A DNA stretch of 25,303 bases, from positions 1 to 25,303 of the forward strand of contig CAJMQT010000012.1 of the NCBI GenBank assembly GCA_905215655.1, given 5' to 3'. The notes below the pieces were generated by a model that had not been told where the DNA came from, ran no database searches, and was given only the letters and a program-made list of their open reading frames with translations. This document shows, in pieces, positions 16,217 through 24,147 of the stretch. This DNA comes from an uncultured bacterium (lineage in GTDB: Bacteria > Bacteroidota > Bacteroidia > Bacteroidales > Bacteroidaceae). Numbering within the stretch: position 1 is the stretch's first letter; each line of letters begins with the position of its first letter. Both the position numbers and the translations under genes were made by a program.

Positions 16217-17463
16217 TGTATGTCTGATTTAAATAAATTCTTTATAAGTTGTTTTGTTTTCCTGTCTGACAACGGTTCGAGGAACATAAAGCCCTCTCCG
16301 AGACCGTATCTCTCTTTCAGGATTTCAAACAGTCGTGATGTAGGTCGGTCTATTTTAAGTTTATGTATTTTGTCGGCTGTCAGCGTCTCATCGTAGTCGT
16401 TGAAGCGTAACGTTTGATACAGGTCCGAAAGGTCTGCCCTCTTTATACGCATCGACTTTACTTTTGCCAGCACATCCACAATCTTGATGCAGATATCAAG
16501 TTCCGTTCCTGACAGTTGTTTGTCGGCTTTGAGCATCGCGGTCTTTCTTTCCCGGAATGTTTTCTCGCCCCGGTCTTTTGCTTCTCCGCAATATGTAAAC
16601 CTCTCGGCGTTCTTTACATCGACGGGCGGAAGTGACAAATTGTACTGACTGCAACTGCTCTTTACCATGTCAAGTATTCCTTGGTCTGCGGCATGCAGCA
16701 GTATTCTACGCCATGAATTGAGGTCAAGCGAGCGCACATCGGCAATCTCCTGTTCGGAGAATGACGTCACCGCCCTACCCTTCGCCACGCCTATTGCCAG
16801 CAGCATGTCTTCTGCATGACGGTCTGTTGCCGTCATTGAAAGGAACGGACGGCTGTCGAGCACTTTGCGGTAAAGTCTTATCATTGCGGCAGACATATCT
16901 TCCGCTGTCATCGTTGCTGTTTGATTGAATATGCGCACCTGTCCGATGCGGTCGTTCAGCGTGGCGCGTGACACGAGCTTTAACGGGAAACCGAGGCGCA
17001 ACAGTCTCTTGCTTTCCTGCTCGCTGACGGAATGTATGGCGTCAGCATGCCTTAGCATGTATCGCTGGAAGAGCACGAACTTGATCAGCTTGACAGGTGA
17101 ATGGTGCCTGATATGCCACGGTTCCAAGCGCTTGTCGAGACTTATCACCACCGGTTTACGGTTCTTCACGCACCAGTGTTGCAACATATAAGCCGCAAAG
17201 TTCCAGCCGGCGTGAATGTGAACAACGTCGGGATTGATTTCCAAGAGCTGTCTGGCAAGAGCGGAACGCTTGTTCAGATATATTAAATCTGCCGCCGAAC
17301 AGCAATGTGCCGTTGCCGTTCCCAACGTCTCGTTTATCTTGTTCAAAGTCAGGACATGAACTTCCGCACGTTCAGACATGCTCTCGAACAAGGCAGGTTT
17401 ATATCGAAAGATATTTGAACCTGCCTCTGTTTCAAGGTTTGGAATGAAATGCAGAACTTTCAT
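16213..17463 (-). CDS. GT4-like glycosyltransferase N-terminal domain protein with atypical C-terminus
   Basis: Residues 1-190 look like the N-terminal Rossmann domain of a GT-B fold glycosyltransferase (MKVLHFIPNLETEAGSNIFRYKPALFESM, then PDVVHIHAGWNFAAYML, PVVISLDKRLEPWHI, HADAIHSVSEQESKRLLRLGFP). The remaining 225 residues lack the usual nucleotide-sugar-binding domain: no E-x7-E motif and no VARE/GGxxE-like region appear. Instead there is an alpha-helical, charged stretch (DMSAAMIRLYRKVLDSRPFL, then a K/R-rich part). It could be a specialised or inactive glycosyltransferase, or a partner of the adjacent GT2. It lies 4 bp after that GT2 and overlaps fbp by 4 bp. Confidence 0.7.
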   Translation of the reverse strand: MKVLHFIPNLETEAGSNIFRYKPALFESMSERAEVHVLTLNKINETLGTATAHCCSAADLIYLNKRSALARQLLEINPDVVHIHAGWNFAAYMLQHWCVKNRKPVVISLDKRLEPWHIRHHSPVKLIKFVLFQRYMLRHADAIHSVSEQESKRLLRLGFPLKLVSRATLNDRIGQVRIFNQTATMTAEDMSAAMIRLYRKVLDSRPFLSMTATDRHAEDMLLAIGVAKGRAVTSFSEQEIADVRSLDLNSWRRILLHAADQGILDMVKSSCSQYNLSLPPVDVKNAERFTYCGEAKDRGEKTFRERKTAMLKADKQLSGTELDICIKIVDVLAKVKSMRIKRADLSDLYQTLRFNDYDETLTADKIHKLKIDRPTSRLFEILKERYGLGEGFMFLEPLSDRKTKQLIKNLFKSDIQ

Positions 17464-17467
17464 TTGC

Positions 17468-18607
17468 TTACAATTTATGACTTATAAAACCATTCTTGTC
17501 GGATAATTTATAACGTATGGCAAATATCAAATTGTGCCATATCGTATAAATCTCAAACAGAACAGCCCAGCCGTAGCCTATCTCCCCGGGCAATGTCTGC
17601 ATCGCCCGCTTGGCATTCAACGTTCTTAGGATCAGTGGAAGGACAAGTGCAATGAGTCCGAATTCAAGCGCTATCGCACGCATAGACAACACGCCGTAAA
17701 CTGCCGCGCCGGCTCCTGCAAGGAGACAGAGATGAAGCGATGACATGTCAAGATTGAAATTAAGCCTGTGCATGAAGCGTCTCCTGAGATGCTTTCTTGT
17801 CTCCTGATAAAAGAGATTTTTGTTTTTCCACTCTTTCGGGGTGGGAGCAGCCTCAACGATGAAGCTGTCCGGATCGGTACTGACCGCCACATTGTCCTCT
17901 GATGCGTATTTGTTCAATATAAAATCGTACTCGCCCCGGAGGTACTTCAAGTTGTCTCTGAAACCGTCGCCTTGCATAAACAGACTCTTATGGAACATAA
18001 GATTATTACCTGCCATTCCATAAGCTCTGCCTGCCGAAGCGTCGCACATCATGGCGTACTCGCGGTGCAAGCGGTTGAAACGTTTGAAACGACTCGCCGT
18101 ATCGTCATAATAGCTGTAACCGAAGACCATGTCCACGCCCTCGCCGCATTGAGAAGACATTGCGGCTATCCATCTGTCGGAACGCGGTCGGCAGCAAGCG
18201 TCGGTCAGCAAGATGCGTTCATGCTTGGCGGCTTTTACTCCAAGGGTTACAGCCAACTTCCTCCGGCTGACGTAACGTGAGGAGTCGGGCACGTAAGTGG
18301 TGTAAAGATTCTTATGCCCCGCAAAGGTATTAAGGACATCACTCGTGCCGTCTTCGTCTTTACATACAACGACGATAACCTCAAATCCGGCAGGATAATC
18401 CTGTGAAAGAAATGCCGGCAGGTTTTCTTTAAGCTCAAACGAGTTGTTGTCTGCCACCATAATGACAGACACCGGCTCTTGTTTCACATTGTCGTCAACA
18501 TCTTTCGTCCTTATTTTCCGGAAGAAAATATCCGTAAACGAAGACATTGCTATCAACAAAATCAAGACCGCGCACAGCGCAATCGTCACACTGTCTAAAA
18601 TCGGCAT
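17468..18607 (-). CDS. Membrane-anchored glycosyltransferase family 2 protein
   Basis: The 379-residue product begins with a transmembrane helix (about 5-25), then a GT-A domain (PVSVIMVADNNSFELKENLPAFLSQDYP..FEVIVVVCKDEDGTSDVL), and ends with two to three hydrophobic helices (from about 275). Family 2 enzymes transfer sugars from nucleotide donors, usually with a DxD motif. Here that position reads TDACCRP rather than the more common TDADCxP, and the later acidic motif reads GEYD rather than GDDD. The longer frame to 18703 would overlap lysA by 80 bp; the ATG at 18607 leaves a 16-bp gap after lysA and is preferred. The acceptor is unknown; cell-surface polysaccharide or lipid is likely. Confidence 0.85.
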   Translation of the reverse strand: MPILDSVTIALCAVLILLIAMSSFTDIFFRKIRTKDVDDNVKQEPVSVIMVADNNSFELKENLPAFLSQDYPAGFEVIVVVCKDEDGTSDVLNTFAGHKNLYTTYVPDSSRYVSRRKLAVTLGVKAAKHERILLTDACCRPRSDRWIAAMSSQCGEGVDMVFGYSYYDDTASRFKRFNRLHREYAMMCDASAGRAYGMAGNNLMFHKSLFMQGDGFRDNLKYLRGEYDFILNKYASEDNVAVSTDPDSFIVEAAPTPKEWKNKNLFYQETRKHLRRRFMHRLNFNLDMSSLHLCLLAGAGAAVYGVLSMRAIALEFGLIALVLPLILRTLNAKRAMQTLPGEIGYGWAVLFEIYTIWHNLIFAIRYKLSDKNGFISHKL

Positions 18608-18623
18608 ATTCTGTTTTTTATTT

Positions 18624-19784
18624 TTAATGCAGGTCTTCCGTGATATATCCCACCGGCAGACGGCGGCAATTATACATGGAAGCCATAATCTCTCCATAAG
18701 CACCGGCGGAACGAATTGCTATCAAATCGCCGCGATGGCAGCAGTTCAGGTCAACGGCTTTGCCGAAAACGTCGCTCGACTCGCAAATCGGTCCTACGAC
18801 GTCATACGTCTCGACAGGCTCTTTGCTCGTGACATTTTCAATCTTATGGTAAGCCTGATAAAGAGCGGGACGTATCAAATCGGTCATTCCGGCGTCTACT
18901 ATGGCAAAACGTTTCACCGCGCCTTGCTTGACATAAAGCACCTTGGTGATGAGCGAGCCACACTGTCCTACGACGGAACGTCCCAACTCAAAATGCAGGG
19001 TTTGCCCCTTTCGAAGTTTCAGATATTTGGCGAAAGTCTCGAAATAAGCCTTAAAATCGGGCACGGACATACGGTCCGGATTATTATAATCGATGCCGAG
19101 TCCGCCTCCCACGTTGATATTCTCGACCTTGATGTGATGCGTTTCAAGTCTGTTCTGCAATTCGTTTATACGGTTGCAGAGCGCTGTAAAGTCGCCCATG
19201 TCAAGTATCTGCGAACCAATGTGGAAATGAAGTCCGACAAACTTGACGTTCTTCATGTCAGCCGAACGTTCTATCACGTTCTCCATGTCAGCCATCGCTA
19301 TGCCAAACTTGTTCTCCGCCAGTCCGGTCGTGATGTTGGCATGAGTGTGCGCCCCGACGTCGGGATTGATGCGGAAGGCGACACGAGCCACCTTGTTCTT
19401 TGCCTCGGCAAGTTGGTTGATGACTTCAAGTTCGGCAATACTCTCAACGTTAAAACAGAAAATATCTTTGTCAAGACCGAGATTTATCTCCCAATCGCTC
19501 TTTCCCACTCCGGCATAAACGATTTTAGATGGAGAAAAACCGGCACGCAACGACGCCTCTATCTCACCGCCGCTGACACAATCGGCACCAAGACCTGCCT
19601 GACAGATAACATTCAGGATTTTCGGATTTGCATTTGCCTTAACGGCATAATGCACGCAGAAACCTTCGTGACGACCCGCCTCTTCATTTATGACACGGAG
19701 CGTCTTGCGCAGAAGTTCCGTGTCATAATAATAAAAAGGTGTCTCTATATCGTTGAATTTATTCAAAGGGAATGAACCTTTCAT
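18624..19784 (-). CDS. lysA: Diaminopimelate decarboxylase
   Basis: LysA removes CO2 from meso-diaminopimelate to give lysine, using pyridoxal phosphate. The 386-residue product shows the PLP lysine motif HYAVKANANP (K49), the HFHIGSQ motif, the glycine-rich phosphate-binding GGGLGIDY, and the CESSDVF motif with the active-site cysteine from the partner subunit. The frame extends to a TTG at 19796, but the ATG at 19784 is the normal family start (MKGSFP) and is preceded directly by GGAAGAAG, a weak purine-rich ribosome site. It follows lysC by 15 bp, so two steps of the aspartate pathway are encoded together. Confidence 0.96.
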   Translation of the reverse strand: MKGSFPLNKFNDIETPFYYYDTELLRKTLRVINEEAGRHEGFCVHYAVKANANPKILNVICQAGLGADCVSGGEIEASLRAGFSPSKIVYAGVGKSDWEINLGLDKDIFCFNVESIAELEVINQLAEAKNKVARVAFRINPDVGAHTHANITTGLAENKFGIAMADMENVIERSADMKNVKFVGLHFHIGSQILDMGDFTALCNRINELQNRLETHHIKVENINVGGGLGIDYNNPDRMSVPDFKAYFETFAKYLKLRKGQTLHFELGRSVVGQCGSLITKVLYVKQGAVKRFAIVDAGMTDLIRPALYQAYHKIENVTSKEPVETYDVVGPICESSDVFGKAVDLNCCHRGDLIAIRSAGAYGEIMASMYNCRRLPVGYITEDLH

Positions 19785-19799
19785 CTTCTTCCGCAATAT

Positions 19800-21122
19800 T
19801 TATTTGTTGTTAAACAGAGTGTCGCTAAGACATTTCAAAGCGCGTTTCTTGTCAGACTCACGCACAAGGAAGGAGATGTTATAATTACTTCCTCCGTAAG
19901 AAATCATGCGGACGGGAATATTTTTCATTGCGTCCGTTGCCAGCGTCTCAAAGCCGACATTGCTCCAATCAAGGTCGCCGACAACGCAAATGATGCACAT
20001 GTCGCGGTCAACGGTCACCGTTCCGTACTTTTTAAGCTCTGCAACGATTTCGTTCAGGTGCGAGTCGTTATCGATACTCATTGACACTCCGACCTCGCTC
20101 GTGGCTATCATGTCGATGGCGGTCTGATAACTTTCGAATATCTCGAAGACCTTTCTCAGGAAACCTGTTGCCAGCAACATTCGGCTGCTCTTGATCTTTA
20201 TCGCCGTAATATTGTCTTTTGCTGCAACGGCTTTTATCTTTCCGTTTACCGTGTCGTTGTTGATTATCGTTCCGGGAGCCGTCGGGTCCATCGTATTAAG
20301 CAACCGGACGGGTATTCCGGCGTACTTTGCGGGCTGCACGCAGGTAGGGTGAAGTATCTTCGCTCCGAAGTAAGCAAGCTCTGCCGCCTCCTCGAAATGG
20401 AGCTGACGCACAGCCTCCGTCTTGTCAACCACGCGCGGGTCGTTGTTGTGCATGCCGTCGATATCGGTCCAGATCTGTATCTCTTCGGCGTTGACAGCCG
20501 CTCCGATGAGAGACGCTGTGTAATCGCTGCCGCCGCGTTGCAGGTTGTCCACTTCGCCGTAAGCGTTGCGACAGATAAAGCCCTGAGTGATATAGATCTG
20601 ATGTCCCGCCTCATTTTTAAGTATGCCGGTCAGCTTTTCCTTGATATAAGCAGAGTCAGGCTCGGCGTTCTTGTCCGTGCGCATGAAGTCGAGAGCAGAC
20701 AGGAGGATGGCGTCAAAGCCGCATTCTTTCAGATAATTGACCACCATATTGGTGCTCATTATTTCTCCTTGCGCAACGATACTCTTCTCTTCAAAACTTG
20801 TAAAGAGGTCTTTCGTGAACGAGCGCAGGTAATCAAATTCGCCTTGAAGGAACTTTCGTGTCTCGTCTTTCCATTCTTCCGTGGAATAAAGGAGCTCAAC
20901 ATGATTCATGTAGACCTTCTCCAAACGGTTGATCACTTCATTGGCGCCATCCGGATTTTTCTTGTATAGATAATCTGAGATTTCCACCAGCGAGTTGGTT
21001 GTTCCTGACATTGCCGACAATACGACGATTACCGGCTCTCCGCTATTTGTTATCAACGAGGAAACGTGTTTCATACGATCTGCCGTACCGACAGACGTTC
21101 CTCCGAACTTCATTACTTTCAT
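19800..21122 (-). CDS. lysC: Aspartate kinase (monofunctional)
   Basis: LysC phosphorylates aspartate, the first step toward lysine, threonine and methionine. The 440-residue product has KFGGTSVG at its start, the RGGSDYTASLIGAAVNAEEIQIWTDIDG core (about 200-227), and two ACT domains after about 300 that usually bind the inhibitory amino acid (MIATSEVGVSMSID). It has no homoserine dehydrogenase fusion. Pairing with lysA suggests the lysine-directed isozyme. It starts 35 bp after the FtsE-like gene. Confidence 0.95.
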   Translation of the reverse strand: MKVMKFGGTSVGTADRMKHVSSLITNSGEPVIVVLSAMSGTTNSLVEISDYLYKKNPDGANEVINRLEKVYMNHVELLYSTEEWKDETRKFLQGEFDYLRSFTKDLFTSFEEKSIVAQGEIMSTNMVVNYLKECGFDAILLSALDFMRTDKNAEPDSAYIKEKLTGILKNEAGHQIYITQGFICRNAYGEVDNLQRGGSDYTASLIGAAVNAEEIQIWTDIDGMHNNDPRVVDKTEAVRQLHFEEAAELAYFGAKILHPTCVQPAKYAGIPVRLLNTMDPTAPGTIINNDTVNGKIKAVAAKDNITAIKIKSSRMLLATGFLRKVFEIFESYQTAIDMIATSEVGVSMSIDNDSHLNEIVAELKKYGTVTVDRDMCIICVVGDLDWSNVGFETLATDAMKNIPVRMISYGGSNYNISFLVRESDKKRALKCLSDTLFNNK

Positions 21123-21157
21123 ATCTCTAATTCTTTTATATTCTAAACAAGGAAGAC

Positions 21158-21862
21158 CTAATCGTCTTCTTCCAAAAGATTTATCTTGTTGTATTGGTCT
21201 GTGATGTCTTTTATCTTGCCGTCCTTACACTGATAGACGATGCCGGGATACTTGTCGAGCATGAGGATATTGTGCGTCGACATGACAACCGCCGTTCCCG
21301 TGGCGCTGATTTGCTTCAACAGATTTATTATGTTGTCGGCTGTCTCGGGGTCGAGGTTTCCCGTCGGCTCGTCGGCAATAATCATCTTCGGGTTGTTCAG
21401 TATCGCGCGGGCGATAGCCATACGTTGCTGTTCGCCGCCGGACAGCTCCGAGGGCATTTTCAGCTTTTTATCGGTCATGCCTACGGCGTCGAGCACTTCG
21501 TCGATGCGTTCGTCCATCTCTTTCTTGTTCTTCCATCCGGTGGCTTTAAGAACGAATTTCAGGTTTTTATAGACGTTGCGGTCGTGCAGCAGCTGGAAGT
21601 CTTGAAAGATTATTCCGAGTTCTTTGCGCAGGGCGGGAATTTCCTTTCGCTTAATCTTCATCAGGTCGCGTCCGAGCACCTCGGCATGTTCGCCGTCACA
21701 GATATCCAGCTCGCAGTAAATGGTTTTCAGCAGACTGCTCTTTCCCGAGCCTACCTGTCCGATGATATAGATAAACTCGCCCTCGTCAACGTGGAAGTCG
21801 ACGGAGTTCAAGATGCAGACATCGTCTTGTTGGATACTGACGTTTTTGTATTCGATAAACAT
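21158..21862 (-). CDS. ftsE: FtsE-like ABC transporter ATPase
   Basis: The 234-residue product is a single ABC ATPase domain: Walker A GQVGSGKSS (about 35-43), Q-loop FQDFQLL, signature LSGGEQQR, Walker B MIIADEPTGNLDPETA, and H-switch STHN. The closest recognisable family is FtsE, which with FtsX activates peptidoglycan hydrolases at the division site through ATP hydrolysis. No ftsX-like membrane gene lies next to it. The N-terminal segment resembles FtsE more than LolD, but the latter cannot be fully excluded. The start is preceded by a strong AAGGAG six bases upstream. It sits between hisIE and lysC. Confidence 0.85.
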   Translation of the reverse strand: MFIEYKNVSIQQDDVCILNSVDFHVDEGEFIYIIGQVGSGKSSLLKTIYCELDICDGEHAEVLGRDLMKIKRKEIPALRKELGIIFQDFQLLHDRNVYKNLKFVLKATGWKNKKEMDERIDEVLDAVGMTDKKLKMPSELSGGEQQRMAIARAILNNPKMIIADEPTGNLDPETADNIINLLKQISATGTAVVMSTHNILMLDKYPGIVYQCKDGKIKDITDQYNKINLLEEDD

Positions 21863-21868
21863 TGTTTT

Positions 21869-21874
21869 CTCCTT
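21869..21874 (-). promoter_or_regulatory. Strong Shine-Dalgarno of the FtsE-like gene
   Basis: AAGGAG lies six bases before the ATG at 21862. Most genes in this window have no such clear site, so the initiation rate may be set differently here. Confidence 0.7.
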
Positions 21875-21910
21875 AATTCTTTTATCAGTCAGCGCGTGCG
21901 CCTTTATTAA

Positions 21911-22525
21911 TCAGTGCTTGTGCCATCCCGGATCGTGGCGCTTACGCAATTCTTCCGCCACGTCTTCGATGCGTAAGTTCTTGCTCGTAAGCAGCACAAT
22001 GAGATGATAGAACATGTCCGACGCCTCGTAGATCAGGCGGTCGTCCGTGCCGTTGACGGCTTCTATCACGGCTTCGAGGGCTTCCTCGCCTACCTTTTGA
22101 GCCATTCTGTTCAGTCCGTCTTTGAAGAGGCTCGTCGTATAAGAGCCTTCGGGCATTTCTTCATGGCGTTTCTCGATAAAGTCTTGCAGCTCTGTAAGGA
22201 AGAGCAGAGGATTGGTCTCGTTTTTCTCTCCCCAGCAGGTGTCGGTACCGGTGTGGCAGACCGGTCCTTCGGGAACAACCTTTATGAGCAGCGTGTCGTT
22301 GTCGCAATCATTCTGAATGCTTACCACGTTAAGGAAGTTTCCGGATGTCTCACCTTTTGTCCAGAGACATTTGCGCGTGCGGCTGTAAAACGTTACCTTG
22401 TTTGTTTCCACCGTCTTGTCGTAAGCCTCTTTGTTCATATATCCAAGCATCAGGACGTTTTTGGTTCGGGCGTCTTGGATTATTGCCGGTACGAGACCGT
22501 TCATTTTTTCAAAATCGATATTCAT
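21911..22525 (-). CDS. hisIE: Bifunctional phosphoribosyl-AMP cyclohydrolase / phosphoribosyl-ATP pyrophosphatase
   Basis: HisIE carries out steps 2 and 3 of histidine synthesis: it hydrolyses PR-ATP to PR-AMP and opens the ring. The 204-residue product has the HisI domain first (MLGYMNKEAYDKT, YSRTRKCLWTKGETSGN, zinc/metal motif DCDNDTLLIKV, HTGTDTCWG; about 1-110), then the all-helical HisE MazG-like domain (EEALEAVIEAVNGTDDRLIYEASDMFYHLIVLL; about 115-204). It follows hisF after 102 bp, a gap in which I see no promoter or hairpin. Confidence 0.96.
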   Translation of the reverse strand: MNIDFEKMNGLVPAIIQDARTKNVLMLGYMNKEAYDKTVETNKVTFYSRTRKCLWTKGETSGNFLNVVSIQNDCDNDTLLIKVVPEGPVCHTGTDTCWGEKNETNPLLFLTELQDFIEKRHEEMPEGSYTTSLFKDGLNRMAQKVGEEALEAVIEAVNGTDDRLIYEASDMFYHLIVLLTSKNLRIEDVAEELRKRHDPGWHKH

Positions 22526-22627
22526 TTTATTTCAGTTGTAAAGGCGTCTGTCCGTCATTACACGTCCCTGTCCGGTGTGACAGCAGATAAGATGCGGACC
22601 GCCTCTTTATTAAATTAATTCGTATTA

Positions 22628-23404
22628 TCAGTTTTCGGGACACATCCTGACGTTCACTCCCTCGTCGTGAAGATAACTTTTCAGCTCGGATATCTTTATC
22701 TCGCCGAAGTGGAAGACGCTCGCCGCCAATGCCGCGTCGGCTTTTCCGAGAGTGAAGGCGTCTCTGAAATGTTCACGTCTGCCCGCTCCGCCGCTGGCGA
22801 TGATCGGGATGTCAAGCTCGTCGGCGAGTCTTGCCAGCGCCTCGTTGGCGTATCCTTCTTTCACGCCGTCGTGGTTCATGCTGGTGAAAAGTATCTCTCC
22901 CGCTCCGCGGTCGGCTGCCTCCTTTGCCCAATCAAAGAGCTTGCGTTCCGTCGGCACGCGCCCTCCGTTGAGATAGCAGGTCCATTCCGTGCCGTCGAAT
23001 TTGGCGTCGATGGCGCACACGCAGACCTGGGAGCCGAAGCGTGAAGTGATTTCATCAATCAGTCCGGGACGTCTCAGGGCGGCGCTGTTGACGCTGATCT
23101 TGTCGGCTCCGGCGTAAAGCAGGCGTTCAACGTCAGACAGGTCGTTGATACCTCCGCCCACGGTGAAGGGGATGTTGATCTCTTCCGCCACGCGGGTTAC
23201 AAGGTCGGTGAAGGTCTTTCTGCCCTCGCTGCTTGCGGTGATGTCAAGATACACCAGCTCGTCGGCGCCCACACGGCTGTAAGCCTTGCCCAGTTCGACG
23301 GGGTCGCCGGCGCTGCGCAGGTTGACGAAGTTGGTTCCTTTGACTGTCTGTCCGTCCTTGACGTCGAGACAAGGGATTATTCTTTTAGCAAGTCCTTTTG
23401 CCAT
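22628..23404 (-). CDS. hisF: Imidazole glycerol phosphate synthase, cyclase subunit HisF
   Basis: HisF uses ammonia from HisH to turn PRFAR into imidazole glycerol phosphate and AICAR. The 258-residue (beta-alpha)8 barrel shows PCLDVKDG with the first catalytic Asp near residue 14, PFTVGGGI, ADKISVNSAAL, the second catalytic Asp in VCVCAIDAKFDG, and the phosphate loops SMNHDGVKEGYA and ASGGAG. It has the usual MAK-type start. It is 8 bp after hisA. Its partner hisH is damaged in this assembly, so HisF might depend on free ammonia. Confidence 0.97.
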   Translation of the reverse strand: MAKGLAKRIIPCLDVKDGQTVKGTNFVNLRSAGDPVELGKAYSRVGADELVYLDITASSEGRKTFTDLVTRVAEEINIPFTVGGGINDLSDVERLLYAGADKISVNSAALRRPGLIDEITSRFGSQVCVCAIDAKFDGTEWTCYLNGGRVPTERKLFDWAKEAADRGAGEILFTSMNHDGVKEGYANEALARLADELDIPIIASGGAGRREHFRDAFTLGKADAALAASVFHFGEIKISELKSYLHDEGVNVRMCPEN

Positions 23405-23412
23405 AAATCAAT

Positions 23413-24147
23413 TTATATCGAGGCTGTCCTCACCTCGTCGATTATTGTTCTGATGTCTATTCTGCCTTCGTAAATCGCCTTGCCGAGTATCGCCGAGGGC
23501 AGTCCTTCGCGTGCAAGACGTTTCACGTCGTCGGCGCTCGACACACCGCCGCTGGCGATAAGGTCGATGTCGGGGAACGACTTTAATATCTTCCGGTAAA
23601 GGTCGAACGCCGGACCGGCGAGCGTTCCGTCTTTTGATATGTCCGTGCAAAGGACGTGTTTGATACCTTTGCCGACATAATATCCGAGGAACGAGATTAT
23701 ATCTTCGTCCGAATCTTCCTTCCAGCCGTTGATGCTTATCTTGCCGTTGCGCACGTCGGCGCCGAGGACTATTCGTTCGGGACCGAAGGTGTCAAGCCAT
23801 TTGCAGAAGAGTTCTTTCTGCGTCACAGCGACCGAACCGACGGTAACCATTGCCGCCCCGCAGTCGAAGGCTTTACGGATGTCGTCTTCCGACTTTATGC
23901 CTCCACCGAAATCCACCGTCAGGTTTGTGTGGTCTGTAATGCTTTTCAGCACGTCTATGTTCACGACGTGCTTTGACTTTGCTCCTTCAAGGTCGACCAT
24001 GTGCAGGCGTCTGAAACCCAACCGCTCGAACAGCAGAGCCATCTCCAAGGGCGAGTGGTCGTAGACGGTCTTGCGGTCATAATCGCCTTTGGTCAGACGG
24101 ACGCAGCGTCCGCCGATTATATCTATTGCCGGTACGAGTTCAATCAT
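23413..24147 (-). CDS. hisA: ProFAR isomerase HisA
   Basis: HisA converts ProFAR to PRFAR by an Amadori rearrangement. The 244-residue (beta-alpha)8 barrel shows PAIDIIGGRCVRLTKGDY with the first catalytic Asp (D9), VDFGGGIKSEDD, VTVGSVAV, CTDISKDGTLAGP with the second catalytic Asp, and ASGGVSSADD. Length is normal. It overlaps the hisH-derived frame by 8 bp and precedes hisF by 8 bp, the classic hisH-hisA-hisF order. Confidence 0.96.
   Translation of the reverse strand: MIELVPAIDIIGGRCVRLTKGDYDRKTVYDHSPLEMALLFERLGFRRLHMVDLEGAKSKHVVNIDVLKSITDHTNLTVDFGGGIKSEDDIRKAFDCGAAMVTVGSVAVTQKELFCKWLDTFGPERIVLGADVRNGKISINGWKEDSDEDIISFLGYYVGKGIKHVLCTDISKDGTLAGPAFDLYRKILKSFPDIDLIASGGVSSADDVKRLAREGLPSAILGKAIYEGRIDIRTIIDEVRTASI

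Noticed and set aside
18608..18703. 32-codon N-terminal extension of the GT2 protein
   Set aside because: It overlaps lysA by 80 bp and reads as a lysA shadow; the ATG at 18607 directly precedes the membrane helix.
18444..19775. 443-codon open frame on the + strand
   Set aside because: It is antisense to lysA and the start of the GT2 gene, both with clear catalytic motifs; a shadow of their codon pattern.
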